Origin: Pelargonium nanum
Lineage: Eukaryota > Streptophyta > Magnoliopsida > Geraniales > Geraniaceae
Direction: 5' to 3'
DNA: 27,182 nucleotides
Assembly (NCBI GenBank): GCA_036897485.1
Contig: JAYMTF010001022.1
Coordinates: forward strand, 1-27,182
Shown: positions 20,487 to 27,182 of the stretch, one piece after another
Layout of the letters: each line of letters opens with the position of its first letter
Numbering within the stretch: position 1 is the stretch's first letter
Made by a program: the position numbers and the translations under genes
The notes under the pieces: model-generated
Seen by the model: the letters and a program-made list of their open reading frames with translations, nothing else
Databases searched by the model: none
What the model was told of the DNA's origin: nothing

Positions 20487-23325
20487 TCAGTCTTCAACCT
20501 CGCTGTTGAAAACAAAACTTGGAAATACTGTGGTGATGTCCCTGGAATATGATGGATCAATTAGGGTGAATATATATGAGCCTAAATAAAGCTAATGATG
20601 ATAAATTCGGTAAGGACGGGCATAAAGGGGAGTCCACATACTTCAAATATGGAAGAGTCATGTTCTTCAAGAGAGATGGGTGTCGAAGCGCAAATTCCTT
20701 CCATTCTTCTTTATTAATTTTACCATCCTTATCAGCATCAGCATCCGCAAATGTCTGCAGGAGAACAAGCCTAGTTCATCTCACTTGGTTCCTACAGATT
20801 GAATGAGTTAAAAGAGAAGTGCACTAAAAACTTAAATAAAACCCGTACCTTATCAATAATACATTCAAGAAGTTCGTCGGACAGTTTCATGTCAGATTCC
20901 ATCAAAATGGCAATAACCATTTGCTTAACCTAAAATTAGTCATGGGAAAATCAGCTAGGACCTATAAATGTGACGTGAGATTTTCAGTACATATCACTTC
21001 CATAAGGAGCAAATAAGTACAGTAAACTTACTTCTTCTCGCTCAATAAATCCTGTCTGTCTCAGATCATACAGCCTAAATGCAACTGCAAAAACAATGAA
21101 TATCTAAATAAATAAATCCAAGGAAAACCGCAAAACAGTCACAGCTTTGACAAGTAGTTTGGCAGATTGAGTAAACAAATAGTATTACTAATCCTTACAA
21201 TCGATCTTTTCATCTATAGGGGCATAAGGATGGAAGACACTAAGCGCATGGACAAATTCTTCAAATTCAATGACTCCATTTTTCTTTTCATCAAAAAGAT
21301 CAAAAACCTGGAAAAGAAAAGGCGTTGGTCGTGAGTACATGCCCTATCATTTAAATTTATTCCAAGAATTGAAGCCAAATAGTTTTAAATAAAAGGTCAC
21401 AACACACATAGGAATCCTTGGTTTCATACACCCGACAAAATTCAATCCTTTTTCAACATGTGGGTTAAATGGAAAGAACACAATCATCTGACTTTGGGAG
21501 GAAAAACGATGTGATTTTTAAAATGTTACACATGTTTATATGGACACAAAAGACAATCATTTTTATATAACATACCTCCATGATTCTTGTTGCATTCTCT
21601 TGACAAACTCTATAAATTCTAAGATTGGCTACAGCCACAGGCCAAATGCGTGAGTTGAGTCTGCTGTTTTTCTCGTAATGACATTCTCATAATAGTTAAA
21701 ACCTTTCTTGATGAAATTTTAACTAGCGAACTCCTTCAGATAGTTAAGTTATTGCTTCAAAATTTAATATCTTCTTTTTTCCCATGTATTTTCAGAAACA
21801 GAGTTTCTCATTTATCTTCCTAAACAACATAGTTCCATTATTTGCCCACTAGCATAAAAGTATTAAATTTTTCAGAACTTCAATATTGGATCCTGCAGTT
21901 AGAGACACTGATTCAACTTGATTATCTTTTCTCAACTGTTGAGGAACTCAAATTCTTCCCAATTGATGTGTACAATTGACCAATGTTGGATAAACAGAAT
22001 GGAAAAGAAAAGAAAAAAACAACTCATTACAAAACAAAAAATATCCTAAAAGGCACTCACCCGATCCAGAAAAAGATTCTCACCATAAGGGGTCTGGAAC
22101 ATTGCTAATTGGAGCTCTTCCTACAAGCAGATAAAACAGTAAAAAAAACATATACACGGTATTTTCCAAAAGAGAGTACACAAAGACAAGAGCTAGAGCA
22201 GTATAATTTACAGATCCCCCAAAAAACAACAACATCACACAATTGTATATCTGCATAACTGCTCCAAATGACAATAATTCTAATCAACTTCATTTTTCAA
22301 CCAAAATACGAGCTTGAAATATCATCACCAAACCTACAAGATCACTGAAATGGATAACAGAGCACAGATGGCCACTTGTCAAACCAGGCGACACCCAGTT
22401 AGGCCTTACATATACTCCATTCATCCCAAAATGAGTGTCATAGTTTCTATTTTAAGAAAATTTAAGGAGAAGTTAGTTAGTGTGACATATTTATTTTTGT
22501 ATCATCGTCATAATGTATTATTAAGGATTACTAACTAAGTTGTTATAAGTATACTCTTGACAATTCATACATTACTAACATACTAAAAAAAGGAAAAGGA
22601 ACACTCATTTCGGGACAAAAATTCAGAGAAACGGGACACTCATTTTAGGACGGAGGGAGTAAAATGTTGTTATCTATATCATCCATTAGTGTCACTACAA
22701 TCCGTCCTCCAGAACGGAAAACAAAAGAAACAAGACTGTAGATAAGACAATAAAAACTGTCCACTCCTTTTACCTTGTGAATTAGGCCATCATCAATAAT
22801 GGAACTGCTCAATTTCTTAAACAGCTCGTGCAATGCCTCCACCTCGTTAACACTAACTGCAGCATCCCAGCAACAGGATAAGGAACAATCATTTACAATG
22901 TCTCCCCAAATACAAAACATCAATCAATCATCTGATTTGAAACAAATCTACCCTATTAACCCTAGTGCTTTTATAGAATTGAACTGACACAGCAAAAAAA
23001 AAGTGAATAAAATAACAAAAAATGAAGGAAATAAATTACATCGAGTTTCGGCGGAGAGGCGAGCAAGATCATGAATGTGGTCGGAGCATTGCTTCCGGTG
23101 ACGGAGACGGGGGCGCAAGTCGAAGCAATCAGCTAGGGCATAAATTAAGATCTCGATGAAGGCTATACATGGAAAAAACGAAGCGCAGATCCGTTCTCCG
23201 ATAGTCAACGAGCTCGATCTCTGCTGAAAAACACACAGAGAGATACAAATTAGTTCCAGCACCAAATTAAAGAGACGAGTGCACAAATGGTGGCGAGAGG
23301 TTACAGGGGAGTTGTTGGGCTCCAT
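20487..23325 (-). CDS. CBL10: Calcineurin B-like calcium sensor CBL10 (252 aa, 9 exons)
   Basis: Exons in transcription order (minus): 23325-23305, 23223-23040, 22856-22774, 22120-22061, 21307-21199, 21084-21032, 20929-20849, 20754-20642, 20541-20487; 759 bases, GT-AG introns, phases fit. Nine exons and a 252-aa length fit CBL10. The N-terminus has [15 protein letters not shown] and a hydrophobic segment (about residues 18-40, [16 protein letters not shown]), the membrane anchor that sets CBL10 apart from acylated CBLs; there is no MGC myristoylation start. Four EF hands follow: the first with the CBL-type long loop ([14 protein letters not shown]), then [24 protein letters not shown] and [12 protein letters not shown]. 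The end has [12 protein letters not shown], holding the Ser that CIPKs phosphorylate. In Arabidopsis CBL10 binds Ca2+ and brings CIPK24/SOS2 to the plasma membrane or tonoplast for salt tolerance, mostly in shoots. Intron 1 is only 81 bases and in frame. Intron 3 (22121-22773) carries a MITE. Confidence 0.95.
22415..22659. mobile_element. Stowaway-type MITE, 245 bp, in CBL10 intron 3
   Basis: Ends CTCCATTCATCCCAAAATGA and ATTTTAGGACGGAGGGAG are imperfect inverted repeats flanked by TA (22413-22414 and 22660-22661). The inner words ATGAGTGTC and GACACTCATT are the same as in the 78-bp copy at 18286, so the two belong to one family. Near the right end the inner-end sequence occurs twice (about 22600-22612 and 22635-22647), a small internal duplication. 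Confidence 0.88.
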
Positions 23326-23799
23326 TATTGAACAATTCTGTCACATTTTGTTTCTGTTCTGGTTTCTGTGATTGGAAATATAAAATAAAAAAGTTAACTG
23401 AGAGAGGAGATGATGATGATGATTGTGCTATTACTTGCGCTTATCTTAGAGTGACAGGGCTGTGGGGACCGACGTTGCTATTTCACTGACTCGTGGTAGT
23501 GGATGACATTTCTTCCTCGACCAGCCCGAACATACTATTATTATTATTATTATTATTATAATCAATCATAATAATTACTACTAGTTTATACGAGGAACAA
23601 AATTAAAATATTGCTACAATAATTAGGACTATATTTTATTAATTCATTAGCAATAGTTAGCCGCTGCCCAGATAGAATAACGCTACTACGATTCACGATG
23701 ACCCTATATAATAAAATAATATGTTGACAAAGGTAAGACCCAAGCGCTACGCTACCATCTATTTTTGGAAAATTGAACGCTGTAATGAATTGAAGTCAA
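23326..23799 (-). promoter_or_regulatory. 5' leader and promoter region of CBL10
   Basis: Upstream of the minus-strand ATG. It holds a GAT-trinucleotide run (23409-23424) in the probable leader and an (ATT)8-like microsatellite (23537-23560). No clear TATA box could be chosen. Confidence 0.4.
23537..23560. repeat. (ATT)n microsatellite
   Basis: About eight uninterrupted ATT triplets, roughly 210 bases upstream of the CBL10 start codon. Confidence 0.9.
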
Positions 23800-23825
23800 A
23801 TTCCTACAATTCAAGAACTCGTGGA

Positions 23826-23915
23826 GAAAGCCATCTCCCACGCTCGAGCGAGAAGCCTGTTTGAGAGGATGAAAGCCATCTCCCACGCTCGAGCGAGAAG
23901 CCTATTTGAGAGGAT
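23826..23915. repeat. Tandem duplication, 2 x 45 bp, one mismatch
   Basis: Copies 23826-23870 and 23871-23915 differ only at one base (CCTGTTTGAG against CCTATTTGAG), so the duplication is recent. Each carries the palindrome-like GCTCGAGC. Confidence 0.95.
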
Positions 23916-24008
23916 GTGTGGGAGGAAAATTGTGACCCCCGGGGGCAACCAAGCTCCCCAAGATGATATACTTTGTCCAACTACTTGCTTCGACACTTGT
24001 CTGACTTA

Positions 24009-24300
24009 GCTCGAATGAGTCCAACTTCATAGTTCGAGCCAAAAAAATGAGCTCTCGTTGCTAAATCAGTGTCGCGGCATCACCCAAAACGAGCCAAGAA
24101 AAAAAGTTCCCGTTGCTTCTTTAATTCGCGACATCAATGAGCCTATTTTTTGGTTCGAATTAAGAAAATGAGCTCCCATTGCCAAAAAGGGCTCTCGTTA
24201 CTCCATCAATTTCACGGCCTTGGATACATTGCCACGACATCGCTCCTCGAACGAGCCAAACTCCTTCGTTCGAGCGAAAAAAATGAGCTCTTGTCACACC
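24009..24300. repeat. Degenerate tandem repeat, about 118-bp period, 2.5-3 copies
   Basis: The motif TTCGAGCC-AAAAAATGAGCTC occurs at 24033, 24154 and 24269 (periods 121 and 115), each time preceded by a GAGTCCAA/GAGCCAAA word and, further upstream, a GCGGCATC/GCGACATC/ACGACATC word. Confidence 0.7.
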
Positions 24301-24492
24301 TAGGAGCTCCTGAAGCACAATCAATGTCGCAGTCTCAAAAGCCATTTTGTGACATTTCCGTTTCATCTAAGTACGAATTTGCTCTTTCCTCGCCCGTTGG
24401 TCGAATGTTGTATCCCTCACTCGAGCGTCATTCATTCATCATGGAAGCTTTAAAGGACTCTAGGATGAGCTCATCCACCCCTAAGGATGACC

Positions 24493-24625
24493 ACAACACT
24501 TAGACTTCATAAGACAGTTCCGAGTCACAAGGAGAACTCTTTACCTCTTCTCAACACTTACAATCCACAAGAAAACTCTAAGTCACGAGGAGAGTTCATT
24601 ACATATTCTCAACACTTAGTCTCTA
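24493..24625. repeat. Tandem repeat, about 58-59-bp period
   Basis: CAACACTTA recurs at 24493, 24552 and 24610; the first two units continue with a matching AGTCACRAGGAGA stretch and the third is cut short. Confidence 0.75.
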
Positions 24626-25038
24626 CAAGAGGCCTGTAAGACTCCACACCTTGTTGGGTTACCCTCAATATCCCCGCCCCTCCAAAAACCTCCAATTGCT
24701 CCCCGCCTAACTAGATCACCTCCAACCTCCAAGGCTCCATGATCTCGTCAAATCACTCCGACCTCCAAGGCTCCACATCTCACCGAGTCACCGCTTAGAT
24801 CTCCAACCCCACTAAAAACTAAGATGTTGACCGAAGTAGTAGAAGATGAGGTCTACTTCGTCCCGCAATACTCGAAGGCAAGCAGGAGTTCTCAAATTCA
24901 TTTGACACCCAAACAAGACTAAGACTCCAACACTTCAGTGTGCCCACAAATGGACCCCATGTCACCAACAACCAACCGCAAGATGACGTGTGGTGAGTTT
25001 ATTTTGTATGTATAAATATATACCTCTCATTGGTAAGA

Positions 25039-26145
25039 CACTACTAGAAAAAGGGTTAACAGTGACGGAATCGTCCATCGATGATCAATTCAATTCCGTC
25101 ATTGTTAAGGCTTAGCGACGGACCAACGACGATACTCAATCTGTCGTTATTCGAGGCGTCGCAAACCATCATCGACAGGAACGCCGACGATCGTTCTGTC
25201 GTTTGCAGCGACGGGAATGACGACGGGATCGGCGACGACTGTTACGACGATTTCGACGACGGGGTAGTTGTCGTACATCACCAACAGACTTCCATCATTG
25301 ATTATGTCGCTGATACAATATTTTATTTTACTTTTTCAATTAAAAATTATTTTTTAGTTCCTTAAAAAAAGTAATTTTTAATTCCTTAAAAAGAGTAATT
25401 TTTAATATTTATATTAAATGCGAATTTAAAATTAATATGAATATAATATTAAATATCCGATACTGATCGAATCCGAAAAAATATATAATAAACTAATTAG
25501 CACTAACAACTAACACTAACAGCTACAACTAACACTAACCACTACAACTAACACTAACAACTATATATGAGCCCTAAATTAATCTAACCAACACTAATTA
25601 ACAACCTAATATAAGCCCTAAAATTTGATTTAACACTAACATTAACAACCTAAAATTTAATTCAACACTACAATAACATTAACACTAACATGTTGAAGTT
25701 AATGACAGTGAGCGGCGCTGGCGGCAAGAGGCGGCAATGGACGACTAGGGCTAGAAAAAACAACGTAACACAAAAAATTCCATAAATAATCGGTTCAAAA
25801 TGTAACCCTAGCCGTAACTAACAAAACCCAACAAAAAAAAATAAAGCAATACTTACCTTACGACATTGGAGAATGGATGGCGACAGAGGCGGAGGACCGA
25901 AAGAGAAGAAGGAAAAGAAGGATTGGAGGCGAAATGAGGAAAGAAGGGAGGCGGGCTGCATCATATTCGTGAATCAGCGACGGATTCAAGTAACCCTAAG
26001 GCCGATGATGTCGCCGCCACTTACTCAACTCGCGGGGGATCATCGGCGAAATTTTCGTTGCCTATAGTAGACGACTAAAACTAGCGACGAAATTTCTGTC
26101 ACTGATTTTTGCGGTGAAAGTTTTTTTGGCGCCAAGATTCCCATC
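25039..26145. mobile_element. CACTA-like DNA transposon fragment, non-autonomous
   Basis: The left end is CACTACTAGAAAAAGGGTTA, the standard terminus of plant CACTA (En/Spm) elements, followed by dense CGACGG/CCGTCG subterminal words (25063-25270), as expected of CACTA subterminal repeats. Similar words (GCGACGGATT, AGCGACGAAATTTC, TCACTG) appear again at 25977-26105, on the other side. The right terminus (TAGTG) was not found, so that end is lost or eroded; the right coordinate is a guess. No transposase is coded. The middle is AT-rich with an ACTAAC repeat. Confidence 0.65.
25498..25695 (+). repeat. ACTAACA-rich imperfect repeat
   Basis: Units such as CTAACACTAACA and ACTACAACTAACACTAAC recur at least ten times between 25498 and 25695, with the longer repeat ATAAGCCCTAAA-TT in between. 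It lies inside the CACTA-like element. Confidence 0.75.
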
Positions 26146-27097
26146 TTCACTGATCAGTGAAGTAGTTTGGGGTGTGCAAGAAAACAAATAATTTAATATT
26201 GAAGGTCAACTCTAAAATACCAACAAATTTAAGAGGTCTGGAACCATTTAACCAATTAAATTTGTCATAACTTTTTGTTATAAAAATTGTATAGTTACAT
26301 ACACAAGCTCTTACTGTATATATACAAAAATTACTCATAATTTTTCAGAAAAATATTTATGATTTTTTCTCACAATTAAAGCACATTCAAGCATAAAATT
26401 ATAAGATCTTAATCCTAGTTAAGTAGTTATCTTAATTTTCTTCAAAAATTGCATATAATAATGCGCTATTATGATAAATTAAACTCATAATTGGGTTCAT
26501 TCAAAAAATGTTACATGAAATTTGAAAAAAAAACATCTCAATCAAACATTTGAGGACAAGTATTTCTTGTAAGATTTTGAGTGTCAATATATTTTTACTT
26601 GCAAAATTCAATTTTTCTTTAATTAAATTACTTATTGTTATAAAAGTTTTAAGTTCATTTTCTTTCTTCATATTTCTTGTATTGATAATTGATGGGATAT
26701 ATACAGATAAATATTTGAGCCAAAAATAATAAAGTGATAGGTATGTATTATAAATTTGTTTTTATTCAATTTTTATAATATGTATAGCATGTGGCCTCTT
26801 GGTGTGAGCTTAAGCACAAATTTGGCATGTTTGGCCGTAAGGAGGTGAGAGAGACAACAAAAGATGGCATTATTTTGGAGGGAGAAGGTGAAACAAAACT
26901 AAAGTAGAGAGTTAGGATTTTAGGTGGACCCCGTTAGGTCACTACTCGTATTGGCTTGTCCATGACATGCACCTATTGCCTTATGTTATTTCCTTCAAGT
27001 TATGCCATTTTCTTTTTCTTTTCTTTTTTGTCATCTTATCCATAAAAACGACCCTTACCAGCTATCTATTCAACTTTTTATACTTTTTTTTTTGGTA
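26146..27097. other. AT-rich intergenic stretch, no gene seen
   Basis: It begins with the perfect palindrome TTCACTGATCAGTGAA (26146-26161). The rest is AT-rich with short open frames only; a T-rich run lies at 27009-27030. A purine-rich patch at 26840-26900 is unlike its surroundings but was not recognised. Confidence 0.5.
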
Positions 27098-27100
27098 AAA

Positions 27101-27182
27101 GACCCAATTTAGTCCCCGAACTTTGGTGTTTTGACCCAATTTGGTCCCTAAACTTTTTTTAACCAAAAATAGTCCTTGAACT
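27101..27182 (+). repeat. Tandem GACCCAATTTGGTCCCTAAACT-type repeat, cut by window end
   Basis: Three units of about 30-32 bases start near 27101, 27133 and 27163, each containing AGTCC or GGTCC and GAACT/AAACT. This kind of repeat is common at the ends of plant transposable elements; the host element lies mostly outside the window. Confidence 0.65.

Larger units (their letters stand above)
23800..25038 (+). mobile_element. LTR-like block D, rich in tandem repeats
   Basis: This GC-richer block contains three tandem repeat systems (23826-23915, 24009-24300, 24493-24625), then degenerate CACCTCCAAGGCTCC units (24650-24800) like those of block A, then GGACCCCATGTCACCAACAACC (about 24953-24975) and TATAAATA at 25011-25018, the shared promoter layout. 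A CACTA-like element begins 20 bases after the TATA word, so the rest of the LTR is missing or displaced. The 117-codon open frame at 24150-24503 is made of the repeats and shows no known domain. Confidence 0.5.

Noticed and set aside
24150-24503. 117-codon plus-strand frame
   Set aside because: Made largely of the tandem repeats of LTR-like block D, with no known domain.
25081-25365. 94-codon Asp-rich frame
   Set aside because: It is the reading of CGACGG subterminal repeats of the CACTA-like element.

Overview
The window is nuclear DNA from a flowering plant, most likely a eudicot. All three intact genes are split by GT-AG introns and have clear plant-only relatives, and the space between them is AT-rich and filled with decayed plant transposable elements. 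The CBL10 and kinase proteins look like those of asterids (for example Lamiales), but that placement is an impression from memory, not a computed result. No bacterial, organellar, CRISPR or operon features are present.

Layout. 1-4330 is a retroelement graveyard: an LTR on the minus strand (1-1043) abuts, and probably interrupts, the decayed pol gene of a Ty3/gypsy chromodomain element (1044-2530). This is followed by an LTR-like block with short degenerate repeats (2652-3540), an RNase H remnant of LINE type (3556-4086) and the first part of another LTR (4084-4330). 4331-12577 holds the promoter, leader and 14 coding exons of a Raf-like MAPKKK of the SIS8/EDR1 group (901 aa, plus strand). 13190-14090 is another LTR-like block. 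14383-18136 is a six-exon minus-strand gene for a 319-aa plant protein usually annotated as a cofactor-independent phosphoglycerate mutase. 18286-20045 is intergenic, with a 78-bp Stowaway MITE, an LTR-like block and two tRNA-derived SINE-like segments. 20487-23325 is a nine-exon minus-strand gene for the calcium sensor CBL10 (252 aa). 23800-27182 is gene-free: an LTR-like block built of several tandem repeats, a CACTA-like element starting at 25039, an AT-rich stretch, and a short tandem repeat running off the window end.

The three genes are ordinary neighbours, not a shared transcription unit. In Arabidopsis the SIS8-type kinase acts in sugar and salt responses, and CBL10 recruits CIPK24/SOS2 to membranes in salt tolerance, so two stress-signalling genes lie close together; this is probably chance. 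I found no convincing new biological system. The most useful leads are: a short in-frame first intron of CBL10 whose retention would add 27 hydrophobic residues; a phosphoglycerate-mutase-like protein in which I cannot see the family's catalytic motifs; upstream ORFs before the kinase start; one LTR-promoter family present at four places; and two MITEs of one family, one just upstream of a gene and one inside an intron.
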